From: Amaurobius ferox
Taxonomy: Eukaryota; Arthropoda; Arachnida; Araneae; Amaurobiidae
Length of the DNA stretch: 64,000 nt
Reading direction: 5' to 3'
Assembly (NCBI GenBank): GCA_951213105.1
Contig: OX578145.1
Location: 116,515,239-116,579,238 of the forward strand
Below are positions 12,280-24,800 of this stretch, one piece after another. The notes below the pieces were generated by a model. It saw only the letters and a list, made by a program, of their open reading frames with translations, did not search any database and was not told where the DNA came from. The number at the start of each line of letters is the position of its first letter. The first letter of the stretch is position 1. The translations under genes were made by a program, and so were the position numbers.

Positions 12280-13190
12280 TAAATACATAGATGAGCGCCT
12301 CCCTATACATGTCGCTCACGAGCCGCCACTGGTCAATAGGCAAGTCAAGAAAGAAGCTGTATCTGTTATGCTGAAAAGAAATCTTGAACATTTCTAGCAA
12401 CATGTAGACGGGCATTGTCCTGTTGAAATGCAGCTTTAAGAATGCATTGAAGGAAGGGTATGACTTCAGGCTCTAAGAATTTTTCTGATGTACCAGTTGC
12501 TGTTGAGATTACCCACAATTCTTAGCAGCTGAAATTGTCCAAGATACCAAATGGTGCCCCATACCATCATGCTTGGCGTTTGTTCAGTATGACGTTGGAT
12601 AACACACTCTGGAAGGTGGCATTTACTGCTATAGTGTCTAACGTGGATGTGGCCATCACTGTACCCCAAATTAAAGTGGGATTAATCAGAAAAGACGACG
12701 TATTCCTAATCGACATGCCTGTGTCTATGTTCATGAGATCATTGTAGATGCAGGCATTGATGGTTTTGCATCAGGGGAATCCTGTACAAAGGAATTCTTG
12801 CACACACAGTCCATAATGAAGCAGACACTGACGAATTGTTGAAGCAGACAATAACACACCTGTAGCAGTGCTCCAACATTCTGCCAACTGTCAAAATGAA
12901 GCTGTACGGTCTATTACTGCAATGCAGGTGAGGTGTCTATCATCCCATGCTGACATAACATTTCATAGTCTACTGCTTCAACACTCACATTACTGTTGTG
13001 ACATTGTGCTCTATACGAGCTGCTATTGCATGATAAGAAAAAAACCCTTCACAAAAGCAGATCATTCATCCCCGTTCAAACTTCGTAACTTGCTCATATG
13101 GCATCTTCTGTTGTTGTAGATGCATAGTGACTTCTCATGAAATGTTTACAGCTGGTAGACAATCATAGACTATTTTCAATGTCCTGCTAC
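12280..13190 (-). pseudogene. Tc1-type transposase relic
   Basis: The minus strand carries the pieces of a Tc1 transposase in order, across several frames. A helix-turn-helix-like part (about 12960-12800, with ATGVLLSASTIRQCLLHYGL) is followed by CHLPECVIQRHTEQTPSMMVWG at 12610-12550. That second piece is the stretch before the second catalytic residue. Next come LLRIVGNLNS, and FQQDNARLHVA around 12420-12390. The final WPAYSPDMSPIEHVW-like part near 12340 is degraded to an LAY-PVAAR remnant. Stops and frameshifts rule out function. Terminal inverted repeats were not located. It sits in the ALG12 intron. Confidence 0.8.
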
Positions 13191-13199
13191 AGCTCTCTA

Positions 13200-13985
13200 T
13201 TTATATGGTTAAAACAGCAGTTTAGAGAGCACTGCTCAGCCCACGCATGCGTGGTAATTCTGAAATTCTAATCATTTGCATAGTACAACCAAATTTGCAT
13301 TTGCTGTAAGTTTCACCTCAATCGCATGATTCCTTCATGATGTTGCAATTTTTATAAACATGAGTTTATATATATATGTGAATCAAAGTAGAAAAATTAA
13401 AGATATATAGTAAAGCATCTATAACAAACAAAAGAATTCAATTTATTACCAGATAAGACTAAAGAGAATGCTTGTCATCAATATGAAAAACCAGAAACAA
13501 CCCTTATAATTTAAAACAAATTGCAAAAATGGAGTGATGAACAAAGGATTGAAGGTAATGTAATTGTAAAATCATCAGAGGATGACTACAAAACATCAGC
13601 TTCAAATAGTACATTACATTTAATAGTCTTGTTACTTTGAACAAAAAGGCCTTTAATCCCCCCAATGTTGTATAAATGGAAAAAGTATCCGAAAAGTGAA
13701 AACTAAAAAGAATTGACTTACACATGTATACATGGTCATACTACAAATACCAACTTACCATGATGTGTAAAGAAGGTGTTGCTAATCATAAAGAGAAATG
13801 CAATCTAATATAAAGTCCATGTTGCCAATCTTAAAAATTGTAAAAAGAAAATCCATTTTAAAGTAGGGAAAACCACCAGATAAACTGCATTCAAAATATA
13901 TCGTGCTTATTTAATACATACAGATAATAATGATTATTATTACCAGTAAAATAATTTAAAAAATTAAGAAATTCTGAATCAAATA
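13200..13985. other. Intron sequence, nothing recognised
   Basis: AT-rich sequence without recognisable coding match, inverted ends or tandem repeats. Confidence 0.45.
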
Positions 13986-13986
13986 G

Positions 13987-14125
13987 ACAATCCTTGAAGA
14001 AAGCAGGCATATATCTGTCAGATGATGACAATTGTTTCGAGGTTATTATACACCCCATTCTTTAGGCCAAAAGAACAGTATGCACCTTAGCAACCGCTAA
14101 GAACAAACTGCCAAGCAGTAAGTTA
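13987..14125 (+). mobile_element. Half-MITE of the 19.2-kb long-TIR family
   Basis: This piece matches the left inverted end of the element at 19189-21940: cttgaagaaagcaggcatat, then gacaattgtttcgaggttat, then aggccaaaagaacagtatg. Only one arm is present, so it is a truncated or solo end. Confidence 0.75.
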
Positions 14126-14164
14126 TTATCTTAAATATTAGTAGAATTACAGATACTTACCGCT

Positions 14165-14520
14165 AAAGGGTAGGATAGCCCTGTGGTTAGAGCATGGGAA
14201 TTGCACTCGAATGATCTGAACTCGATTCCTGCCCAAACTATCCTATTGAAGACCCAGACTGTCCGACTCATCCTGGGGACTTGAGCAACTATTTGGATGG
14301 CAGGGAAACCAAACTATCCTGTGTCTACACACAGAGTACGAGCATGTTAAATCTGTGGGTCCGAAAGTCCTTCCGAGAGGTTGGTGGCAGGGAAAGGAGG
14401 GTACAGTTCCTGTGGATGTCACCCTCTACTGTGTTCAGGTCTAAATTGGGTAACACTGTCCCAACCATCCAAACATATACTTTACACCATCAGGTAAGTC
14501 GGTAGGTCTGGGTTAAAAGA
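14165..14520 (+). repeat. tRNA-derived SINE, single copy
   Basis: An A-box-like word (gatagccctgtggttagagc) and a B-box-like word (gaactcgattcctgcc) are spaced as in a tRNA promoter. They are followed by the body shared with the arrays at 39, 43 and 46 kb (gtccttccgagaggttggtg, cccaaccatcc, caggtaagtcggtaggtc). The order and spacing support a tRNA-derived SINE. Confidence 0.8.
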
Positions 14521-15385
14521 AAGATGATTACCCCCTTTAACAGAAAAATACCCTATAAACACAAAAACAAATCAAAATCCATTTGTAGTTAATTAGTATT
14601 AGGACCTTTTAAGGGTAAAAGTCAATTGGAAAATCACAGTACCAGGGCCTATGTTGGAATATTAGTATTAGCAGATCCAGAGGGAGGTAGAGGACTTTAG
14701 CCCCCCCCCCCTCCTCCTCTACCAGAAATGAAATCATCTTGCACTAGATAAAATAATTTTTTGACATATTGTAGGGTGTTTTCTCACTGAACTACACACA
14801 CTGATTTAAATTTTGTATATGTTGTTTAGTTATATTTTTGTACAATTACATACATAGATCAGTTTTAATAAATTCAGAGGAGGTGGCAGATAAATATGCA
14901 AAGAAGTACCCATGGTGAATGGAGTTACTGGATGTAAAATAATAATAATGATTTATGCATTTTATTTTATTTTTCTCAATGTATCTAAATAAAGGCTAGA
15001 GTGTTGAATACTTGTGTAAGATTGTTTCACTTTTATTAAATCCTACTAAAGATAAGCTATAGCCATTGCATTGAAATAAAAAGAGTAAGAGATTAAGAAA
15101 AAGCTTAGTCTCCCCCCTAAATTCTGGATCTGCCACAAAGTATTAGGACCCATTACAATCAAATATAAAGAATCATGAAGCTGAGAATATGAGTTCTTCT
15201 TGCCGAATTTTCAATGTTGATTTCATATTGTGCTTTATTCATGTAGATACTGAGGAGGAGCTGTGCTTGTATAATGATTTTAAACAAATAACTTAGATAC
15301 TTAAAAATAGAAACTGTATTGGTATGCAATTATAATTTATGTTATATATTTGTTTTTATATTAATTAAATTTCAGAATGAATTAC
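14521..15385. other. Intron sequence, nothing recognised
   Basis: AT-rich intronic sequence between the SINE and ALG12 coding exon 1. A C-rich run near 14700 is the only simple feature. Confidence 0.45.
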
Positions 15386-15514
15386 CATTTCTACATTAGG
15401 TCCATGAAATAATAGATCATGAATTGCTTGAAGGTTAAAACTCTCTTCAACCTTTGTATATGGACAAAGCATTACATGTCCAGCCATTACAAAATGGAGA
15501 ATACATTCCATAAC
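15386..15514 (-). CDS. ALG12: ALG12 first coding exon (alpha-1,6-mannosyltransferase)
   Basis: ALG12 adds the eighth mannose (alpha-1,6) to the dolichol-linked oligosaccharide in the ER lumen, using dolichyl-phosphate mannose. This exon is bounded by a ttttattttag acceptor and a GTAATT donor. The likely start is the ATG at 15511-15509, two bases after the third exon base. The protein begins [20 protein letters not shown] and continues [16 protein letters not shown], the conserved GT22 first lumenal loop following an N-terminal membrane segment. The acceptor just before the start implies an untranslated exon upstream, not identified. Exons 15386-15514, 2044-2176 and 1746-1919 join in frame to about 145 residues of a protein usually near 480. 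The donor falls after VEM, where relatives carry a Q before YDH. Confidence 0.92.
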
Positions 15515-17635
15515 CTAAAATAAAAAACAAGAAAAGCATTTAAAATATGTTTATGATAACAATGAAATTAATGCATTTTAATTACCCTAGTATGAATAAT
15601 ATTCAAAAACTGTAACCAAGAATTTTAGTGTATTAGCTTAAAGTTTGTATCATAGAAACAACTAGTAATTTATCTTATTATTAAGTGTAATAGATATATT
15701 TAGAATGCTCTGAATGCCCTCTAAAATGCAGAAGGCTGATTATCCAGATCAGTCAAGACATGGGGTGAACCAGATAATAAAAAAGTCGAATAATCGGGCA
15801 TTTTTGTAAAGGTACTAGTGACCCAAAAATAAACATGAAAAAATAGTTCTTTAACTAGAAATTAAAAATATGTATGTAAAAAAAAATATATACATATTTA
15901 TTTTTCTTGTTTGTGTTTTTACATGAACTCCTTTATTGTTTACTGAAACTTGTTTTTACGCAAAAAAGCAGGGGCGTCCTGAAGGCCAAACATCCCAAGC
16001 GACAGCTTGGGGCCTCAGGTTTGGAGACAGTCTCAAAATTGGAAGGAATCTCATTTTTTTAACCCTAAGAGTTTCTTAAATTTTATTTCAAACTAATTTG
16101 TGTAATCTAAATTAGCTCCTCCTACGTTTTCCTTTATATTTATGTGTGTGTGTGTGTTATGTATTTTACCTTTAGTCATTTAAGTTTCAGTACTTGCAAA
16201 CTCAATAGGGTTCAATGCTATTAATGCAATATCCACAACATTTTTATTAGTTTTAGTCTCTTTCCATTTTGGGATTGAAAGGGTCCTATAGAGCCTAAAA
16301 GGCCTTGCTCTAAAAATTTTTGACCATTTTATATTCCATTCTTTCCTTGCCTCAGCTATACCTTTAGATCTTCTATAAAATATCAATTTGGAAAACCATG
16401 GTTATAACCAGATTCGAGCAGTAACATACTTTTGGGCACTTCCGGGCCCAAAAGTGACAATTTTAGTTGGTTCCATATACAGTATTTTCCAATTTGATAT
16501 GTGGTCCTCTATACAATATTTTCTATTCTATGTGGGGCCTTTTATATGATAGTTTCCCATTTGATTTGAGGCCCTCTATAATGATACAACCCTGAGCATG
16601 GATGTTTTATCAAAGAGTCCTAAGCTTGAGTGATAGATAGATAGATAAACAGACAAAAGTATTTGTTTTATTAGTAACATGTTATGGCAAAAATGTATAT
16701 TCATACTGACATTAAAGGGGCTCCAGAAAAAAAATGTTTGACTATGGCCCAAAATAATAATAAAGTGGTGTAAATACATAAATCTAATTATCACAGATCC
16801 TTTGGAACATGTTCACAGGATGTCTAAAAATGAAAATTCATTTTTAAACAAAAGTCTCTCTTACTGAATGTTTGTGATGCAAAATTGCCTCAACAGTCTA
16901 AACTTAATTATCACTCCATTACTTCTTATAACCAAGAACTAATGGTTGCTTTTCACATCATTAATGTGTTTGAGAACATACAGATTAAGTGAGTTTCACT
17001 TACATGTTCTGAGAAGCTTTTTTCCCTATCAGTTACCAATAAAAGTATAGCTGAAACCTTTCATTTTTTTAAAAAGTAATTGAATGTATTATATCAGGGT
17101 AATTTGTGATTCTGTCCCAGTTATATTTCACTGTGAAATAAATTAAATAAATGAAGAAAGTGCTAAATACAACAAGCACAATTCTGTAAATTCCTCTTAT
17201 TAATATTATATATTTTGTTTACAAATATTGAAAAGGAAATCAGTTAAAATATCTTACATTTCTACAATTATTTTTTATTTTGATTTAAATTTACAAGAGT
17301 TTAATAATTAAAAAGATCTGACACTAAAATAATTTATTTTTTCAATTAAGTACAAACTTTATATTTTTTTAGGTAACCCTTGATACTTTAATAAAAAATT
17401 ACTTAGTAACATTTTATGTATTTATCTCTTTGTTTAAATATTAATAAAATATATGAAGACATATTATTCATTTCTATTTCACATTTTAAGACATATACGA
17501 GGAATATTATGAAAGATTGTGTTTCTATTTGAACAATTACCAAAGTTTTTCCAAAATTACATTATTTATTAATCTAGGAATATATATATATATATATATA
17601 TAAGTAAAAAAAATCAGTGGCTCTAAGCTGATAGA
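15515..17635. other. Upstream of ALG12 coding start; degraded repeats
   Basis: Around 15730-15800 words such as gattatccagatcagtcaag and gtcgaataatcgggc resemble ends of pogo/Tigger elements. Near 15975-16030 ggggcgtcctgaaggccaaa followed by cagcttggggcctcaggttt resembles an old hAT-type end. A (ta)n microsatellite lies at about 17580-17603. No coding match was recognised. An untranslated first exon of ALG12 must lie somewhere upstream of 15515, but I could not place it. Confidence 0.4.
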
Positions 17636-18995
17636 GTCGAAATGGTTCTGCATGAATAACATTTTGTAAAATATAACTTCAGTAAAATTCAATAAGTTTA
17701 TTCAATCTTTTCAGACTCATTTATAAAGCATTACAAATTACTTCCTAGCTGTTTATAGTTAGCTAGCACTTTCAGTTTTTGTCCCAATTTCATCTGAATA
17801 CTCTGACCATAGACTTCACACCAAAATATCATATTATTTTACTAACTTCCTTTTCGGTATATAAATTAAGCTTATACAATATATATGACAAGATATTACA
17901 TTCAAGTTAATCTATAAATTTGACTGAAGGCACGTAAATACGTACATGAATCTATATATTTTCATCTATTCTGCCCAAACCTTACCAATCAGTAAACATC
18001 TTTAAAATATCAAAGTCCATTTAATCTCCTAATTATTTTAAATAAAATAAAATATCTGGTGCTTATGCACCAATATTTCACCAAGGAGTAATGCACCAAT
18101 ATTTCACCAAGGAGTTAGTAAACAGATTTTGCTGCAAGAATTGTGACATTTTAAGCATTACAGCTTTCCCACACATTGAAAAACCCAGGTTAAAATACTA
18201 AAATATCAAAATTATAACCACTATTCTTCGAAAACTAAGAGCTTGATCCAAAATTCAATTATATACATTTGGGGGGGGGGGGGGGGCGCTTTATATTCTT
18301 GTTTAACTATTGTTACTTTATATTCTTGTAAGAACTATATATTCTTGTTTATTGTTTATAGCCACTTTTTGTTTTTGAGATATAAGTATTAAAAATTTGA
18401 AAACGGAAAATTTTCAATCTTCTTTAACTTGACAAGACAAGACGATTACTCAAAAACTATAAGAGCTTTTTTTTTAAAATAAATATATATTTAGAAACTA
18501 AATTTCCTAATGCTTACCTTTATCATTTACTATTTATATCTATCTTTTATAGCTATAAAGACAAGAAGAAAATAAGAAAAGTGAAAAAATATTTGCTCAG
18601 ACAGATACTTTTTTAAGTAGCTTAAGTATAAGAGCATTTTTTAATAATAAATATAGATTTTAATACTAAATTTTCTAGTACACATTTTCGTCATTTACAA
18701 TTTATATATATATATCTTTTATATTTTACTATATATTTAGAGTGAAATTTAGAAAAATGAAATAAACACTCGCTCAAAGAGTTACATTTTAAAATATTTT
18801 TTAAAAAAAAGTTCAAAATATTAAAATTATTTTTATATATTCATAATTTGGACCATATTTCTGACAAAACAAAAAACAATTATTTACATTTTTATCTATT
18901 AGGTTCAGGGGCAAAGTGTTTATATTTTTCGTAATGCTCTGCATTTTAGACACAGAAACCCAAGCATATATATTATTTACATCAAAAATTTAATG
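17636..18995 (+). repeat. Dispersed AT-rich repeat, copy 2
   Basis: Longer copy of the family seen at 206-825, in the same orientation, with about 500 extra bases (about 17720-18230) and a partial internal duplication of the agagcttttttttaaaataa region. A run of about 17 G lies near 18271. No coding capacity was recognised. Confidence 0.6.
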
Positions 18996-19370
18996 TTTTG
19001 TTATTATGTATATATTTCATATAAAAATTTAATTTTCAAAAATGCTCAAAAAGTTTTTATTATTAAAATTAAAACAAATAGTTTAGTTTAGCTGATGAGA
19101 TTTTATTTCATTTGTTGTCGACTGCCAATATGTTAAACCATAAATGTAGTTACAATCAAATAAACTACTGCTTGTAAGATAAATGCTTACAAAACTTCCT
19201 TGACGTAAGCAGGCATATAGTTACAAGATGACTAAAAATTGTTTCGAGGGTGTTATAAACCCCCTTCTTCAGGCCAAATGAACAGGTAAAACAGTATGAG
19301 CCCTTAAACACTGCCAAGAGTAAAATGCAATGAAATAAACAATGAGCATTTCAAATACAGAAGGTAATTT

Positions 19371-19853
19371 GCACTTTATGGAAATGATTTTGATAATTAA
19401 TTTTTATGCATAAAGGTTGTATTTCTTGTGGTGATTTGCTTCTATTTAATAACCTTGATTCTTGACTATAGCTCTAGCTCAAATTTTCCCATGAAAGTAA
19501 AATTTTTCTTCACTGTCATGTCAATTTTATCCCACTCCTCTTGGATCGTTTTCCAAAGTCAGTTCAGCATTCTTGGATGCTGTTTTCCTAAGGCTAGTTT
19601 AAACAAACCAAGTTTGCACTTTATGGAAATGATTTTGATAATTAATTTTTATGCATAAAGGTTGTATTTCTTGTGACGATTTGCTTCTATTTAATAACCT
19701 TGATTCTTGACTATAGCTCTAGCTCAAATTCTCCCATGAAAGTTAAATTTTTCTTCACATTCATGCCAATTTTATCCCATTCCTCTTGGATTGTTTTCCA
19801 AAGTCAGTTCAGCGTTCTTGGATGCTGTTTTCCTAAGGCTAGTTTAAACAAAC
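19371..19853. repeat. 245-bp tandem duplication
   Basis: Two adjacent copies start with gcactttatggaaatgattt at 19371 and 19616 and end at gtttaaacaaacc. The right copy contains the true C-terminal coding end of the transposase on the minus strand; the left copy is a later duplicate with point differences. Confidence 0.9.
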
Positions 19854-21389
19854 CGAAAGCGCAAAAGTCAATAAGAGAAGCATCAGGTGATTTTACAGGT
19901 ATTTCATCAAATGGGATACATTTTATTCCTGTTTCTTTCTTTGCTAAATATGCTGCAGTTGACTTAGACGTGTGACTAGAGGCTTTGTCCATATGAAGCT
20001 CAACTTTATTGATATCCTTTCCATATAAGGCTGGAATTTCTTCAAAAATTGGTTCTAAAATATTCTGCTGATAGTAGAGTAAATTAATTTTAGTTTTACT
20101 TGATACTTTTTTGAGTTTTAATTTACAATTGTAACAAAATCCTGCAACTATCATGAATCCCTTTGGGAACTTTTCTGTATATTGACGAAGTCATTTTGTA
20201 CGGTCATTTTCGTCAGATGAGCAATAGAAAATTGCTCTTTTTTTATTAGTCACTTAAATACACCCATGCCTCAATGAGTGTTACCACAAATTTCCATTTA
20301 TCAGCAGCTAGGTGTTTTCGTTTAATTTTCTATAATTTGTTTTTCTTTCCGCAATATGCTTTGGCAAAAGCAGATGAACTTTCAAAATTTAAACATCTTC
20401 AAATCTTTATGAATGATATTGCTTATAGTACAGGAAGACATTCCCAGTTTTGATGCAATGGATCTTGAGTTGGTGGATTTTCTTTTAGGATCAGAGACTT
20501 CACTCTCTTGATATTTACCTGTGTTCGATAATACGGAAATATGAAAAATTTTGGGACGAATTTCATGATGTAAAATTTAAAATATCATAATGCTTGCAAA
20601 GTAGCTGGTGCATAAGAGTGAATAAAGTCACGAAGTGAGTTAAAGACAATAGTTAAAGAAATAATAATATTTATTTCTCACAGACACAAAACTAGAAGTA
20701 AATAACAAAAGCATACATCCTTAACTGTGATGCAGCTCACGAGAAAAAGTTGACATCAGAAAAAACACTGCTCTACAAACCAAGCGTAGCCGCAACTGGC
20801 AATTCATAACAGTTTACTCAGAAAAACATCGCTCCACAATTTGAGCATAGCCACAACCGGCTATCAATAAATGTTACAGCTGTTTATAGCGACACTGTGA
20901 ACCATCTTACTTGCTCTATCTTACTCAGTCTGCGGCTGAACTGACATTCCCAAAAACTGGTATTTATACAAGTTCAATTTCTCAATGCTACTGGAGTATG
21001 CTAATTTTCCGATAATAAGGAAAATCACCATATTCCGGTCAACCTCAGTACAATCTGCAGGATCTCAAATGAAAAATGAATCTGACACAAAGGAAATGAT
21101 CCGGACTTTAAAGTTAACCATAAACAAACTATAATTTAGCTTTTAACCATATCTGTATGATGATACGTGTCTTGTTTACTTAATATTGTCTAACAACAGT
21201 CTTAGGATGCGATAATACAGCCATTTTTTCATATTTACTTTCAGTTGGACACTTTTTCCCTTTCAAATTTAATATATTAAAAATACCTTTCTTTGAAATG
21301 CAATAGCCTTGACTTTTACACAGCTTTACAATTTGTTGATACGAATATTTTTCCTCGGAAAGTGCATTTACGTATAACCTTCGAGCCAT
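19804..21389 (-). pseudogene. DD39D mariner-like transposase relic
   Basis: The minus strand begins with MARRLYVNALSEEKYSYQQI at 21389, an N-terminal helix-turn-helix of the paired-like type. After the 675-bp insertion it resumes near 20520 with a second helix-turn-helix (NSRSIASKLGMSSCTISNII). Broken frames follow, then an open piece at 20154-19804. That piece has VELHMDKASSHTSKSTAAYL, holding the second catalytic aspartate, and SPDASLIDFCAFGLFK, holding the third. By my count 39 residues separate the second and third, so it is a DD39D type rather than the DD34D of Mos1-like mariner. In-frame stops near 20350 and the insertion inactivate it. Confidence 0.8.
20535..21209 (-). mobile_element. 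LTR-like insertion with 9-bp target duplication
   Basis: The 9-base word cgataatac occurs at 20526-20534 and again at 21210-21218, exactly flanking 675 bp that interrupts the transposase frame. Removing the insert and one repeat restores a continuous frame from ...MAVLS to NTGKYQES. On the minus strand the insert has a TATA-like box (RC of tatttata, 20961-20968) and a poly(A) signal (RC of tttatt, 20670-20675) in the spacing of an LTR. It lacks clean TG...CA ends at the junctions, so solo LTR is my inference. Confidence 0.65.
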
Positions 21390-22090
21390 CTATCAATTTC
21401 AGGAGACATTTTCAAATTAAATCTTTTATTCTACATTCCAATCAAAGCAAAACAGTAGCAGACAATTATATTGGAAATGCCAAATCTTTATTTCAAAATG
21501 CTAATGAGAAACAAAAATACAAAATCATTTCTATAAAGTGCTAATGACCTTCTATGCAGCTAGAGCACACAGGGTAAAAAAATTTGCACACAGATAGTTT
21601 AAATCTCTTATCAAGGCTTAAGATTTCATTTCAGAACTTGCTCTCTTCATCTTCGTGGGCGGAGGAGGGACCCTTTATCAACCCATGTCGACAGATTTAC
21701 GATTGTTTTTCTCAATGACTGATACCATCTACATGCGAATTTTTTTGCCATGTATGTTCTACCTGTTTTTGAAATGCTCATCCTTTGTTTTATTGCAATT
21801 TGCTCTTGGCAGTATTTAAGAGCTCATAGTGCTTTACCTGGTCATTTGGCCTGAAGAAGGGGGGCTTTTAATACCCTCAAAATAATTGTAGCCACCTTAT
21901 TGACATATGCCTGCTTCTGCTTATGTCAAGGAAGTTTTGTGATTATCATAAACGTAGTATGTAGTAAAAAGAACAGAATCACATTTCTGTGTTAAACTTT
22001 GAAAACATTAATTCCCAAAGTAATAGAGATCAGTTGCACAAATCCCTAAAAGTAACTTTATGTTATTCCCATGTCTGCTGGTTGACGATT

Positions 22091-22203
22091 CATATAATCC
22101 TTTACTGTTTGGTGACTGATGATTAGACCATATAATCCTTTAATGTTTGGTGACTGATAATTAGACCATATAATCCTTTACTGTTTGGTGACTGACAATT
22201 AGC
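22091..22203 (+). repeat. 38-bp minisatellite, three units
   Basis: Three units starting catataatcc at 22091, 22129 and 22167, each containing tgtttggtgactga. The surrounding 21941-23300 has no recognisable coding match. Confidence 0.85.
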
Positions 22204-23309
22204 CAATTTGTAAATGGTCTAGTAGTTGGCCGAACTAAACTGTTATCTATCTTCTTTGCTATATACCAATACCCATTACTTGTTTCAATAAGTATTGTCA
22301 GTAACATGTATGGTCCGATTATGTAAAATAGATAAATAGGATGGGAACTTGAAATTGAATTAGGAATTTCTGAATTTATTTTTTCAAACTTGGTTTGCAG
22401 TCCAAAAACATATTAAAAAAATGTGAAATGTTTTAATATGTTTTGTAATATGGTGCACTTTTCTAAATCAGAACCCAGGGACACACATCCCCCTCCCCCA
22501 CCCACTATGCCACTGAATGGAGGTGTGATGTAATTCCACAGAAATTTACAATTATCTTCCTTCAGGGAATAAAAAAAGAGAGCAGATGTGAATATTGTAA
22601 TTCATCTACTGGAGAGTTACACAAGTAAAAGATTAAGAACCATTCCTGCTTTATGCTTAATAGAGCAGAGGAAAAACTTTCCATAAAATGTTAATAATTA
22701 TAAATTATATAAACACATAATAAAATCCATAATGGCACTTATTTAGGGAGTTTTAAATTTGCATATGTTGCATTTTAGTTATTTTTTAGTTAGCACATAG
22801 GCCTTGTTTTAGCTTTTTTAAGTTAGTGAATATATGGCTCTCCCAGCATAGCAAATGTAAGTTTTTAGTTCATCTGTTTTGAAAAAGTGATTGCTAAATA
22901 AGTTACCACTAGCTGCAAACATCATACCTAATATTTAGTAAATCAATCACAGATAAAATAATAAATCAATATAAAATAGTAAATTATTTCAATTAAAGGA
23001 ATGTAGGTTATCAGTCTCACAAAATATACATTTATTTGCACAAGTAAGAAATTTGTTTATCTTGATAGTAATTAATGTTATGTATTATTTAGAGTTTTTC
23101 CAAATTTTCCTGCTATGCCTAATTTTATTAGAGGCTGAACTTAAACATTTATTTTTTAATTGTAAAAATAAATAAAACTAATATGTAATATTTTTTCAAA
23201 TAACCAATTTTTTCAATTACAAATTTTCGGAATAGTGATCCTGCACTGTATCTATTAATTAGGTAGGGCCTCTCTCTCCAAAAGGATCACTTGGAGCCTG
23301 AAAATACTT

Positions 23310-23780
23310 TGGGATGCCACTGCTGGTACGTCCCACATTCTTCTACATGAAGTGAGAAAATTGCATTCTATCTGCCTCTCCATCCATTTCATCACATTTT
23401 CAAAACATTAAAATGCCGCTGAATGTGACAAACCCTCATCTGATTATGGCAGTTCTTCATCTTTCATATCATCCCTCACATTTTTTCATTAACTTCTTCA
23501 ATGATTTCTTCTTTTGTTAAAAGATGATCCTAGATCGTCCATGTTATTGATCAGCCATTTTAGTATATTATCAGAACCACACTCAGAGCACTTGGGAATC
23601 TGCTTTTATGTTGATAACAAATCACTTCCAATTCTATTTTGTGGTCAGAAAAGCATTCGTTTTGGAGGTGACATTGGGGACATGCCGTCATTCAACACTT
23701 TGAGCATCAAAGACACATACATACACACAAAGAAAACATGATCTGGATAATCAGAGTCAGAATAATCAGAGCTCTACTGT
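23310..23780 (-). pseudogene. pogo/Tigger-type transposase tail, degraded
   Basis: On the minus strand broken frames read LTKEEIIEEVNEKM-like text near 23510, then DEGLSHSAALQCFENVMKWM at about 23440-23385 and ERQIECNFLTSC. This is the acidic-then-SHSxAxxC...ALxWxExQxEC pattern found at the C terminus of Tigger/jerky-like DDE proteins. The end near 23745 has gatctggataatcagagtc, like pogo terminal sequences. It is short and full of stops. Confidence 0.6.
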
Positions 23781-24496
23781 ATAAGTTTTGATATTTTCTA
23801 AATACAAAAAATAAAATTTTAAACCATTCTTTTTTCCGTGAAAATAAGTAAAAGACTGTTTATTAGATCTTTTTACTTCTTTTCACTGAAGCAAAGTTTG
23901 CACTGAATTTCATTAGTTTCTTTACTCAAAACTAAAGTGATTACTTTTACAAGGAAAAATTATCTTTGAACATACAGTGGGATTTACTGCTATCTGATAC
24001 CAAAGCATTTTAATTTATATAGAACAAGACTAAATCGAAGCCTTTCTTTTATTTATAATAAAGCTCACATATAATAAATTTTGCTAAAAGTAATATAATT
24101 TCTATTTTTTAATAAATTCAACTGCATTGCAATTTGTAGTAGATAAAGAAAAACTTACCAAATTCACAGATTTCTTAACCATTTTGAATATATAATCTAA
24201 AAGTTAAAAAATATATATAAATAAAACATACATAAAGCTGTTTAATGTTATAATCAAATACACAAGAAAAAAAGTTCAATTACAAACAGAAAAATAATCT
24301 CTCTTTACAATCACTTGACCTGTATCGAATAATCACATTAATAATGACCACTTCTTATCAGAATGGAGTTCAAGATACCCCAGATAAAGTCATGAATAGA
24401 ATTCAAGAGGACTTTAGACATATACTTTACTAGTTCTCCTTTTAAGGGATCACACTTCCCTTTTCTATGAAATTAGTTAAAATCCATTGGAAGCAG

Positions 24497-24800
24497 TGGC
24501 GGCTCGCATATAGGCACTGTGGAACTGAAGCACCCCCTATTTCCACTTGATATTATCGATAACATTTAATATAATGAGTCCTTTTTTCTTTAAACTTGTA
24601 CAATATATAATCCTTAAGCTTAGTGTCAGTAGCCATCCCCCAGTTTATGAAAAAGATACAAAAATCTTTGTATGGAACTGTGCCCTTCATAGTTCCAGCA
24701 GCGTGGTGTTTGACTGTTGTGTGCATGCACACATAGAAAGCTGAACGCGAGGCTGCGAGGGAGAGAGAGCACTGTCGCTCCCACAGTGCCGACCCTGGTG
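24497..24800. mobile_element. Diverged foldback MITE, relative of 30285-30493
   Basis: The left end cagtggcggctcgcatatag and the internal words gtggtgtttgactgttgtgt and gggagagagagcactgtcgc match the compact foldback element at 30285-30493. Here the arms are separated by about 120 bp of unrelated AT-rich sequence, and the right end is degraded. Confidence 0.7.

Larger units (their letters stand above)
19189..21940 (-). mobile_element. 2.75-kb long-TIR mariner-like transposon
   Basis: The two ends are inverted copies of about 180 bp: acaaaacttccttgacgtaa at the left and its mirror, ttatgtcaaggaagttttgt, at the right. Both arms then share gtttcgagggtgttataaac-like and aggccaaatga words. The right arm carries a small extra duplication (ctgcttctgc). 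A transposase relic lies between them on the minus strand. The element is further altered by a 245-bp tandem duplication and an LTR-like insertion. Pieces of the same ends occur alone at 13987-14125 and 30661-30930, so the family has spawned MITEs. The exact target duplication was not clear. Confidence 0.8.
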
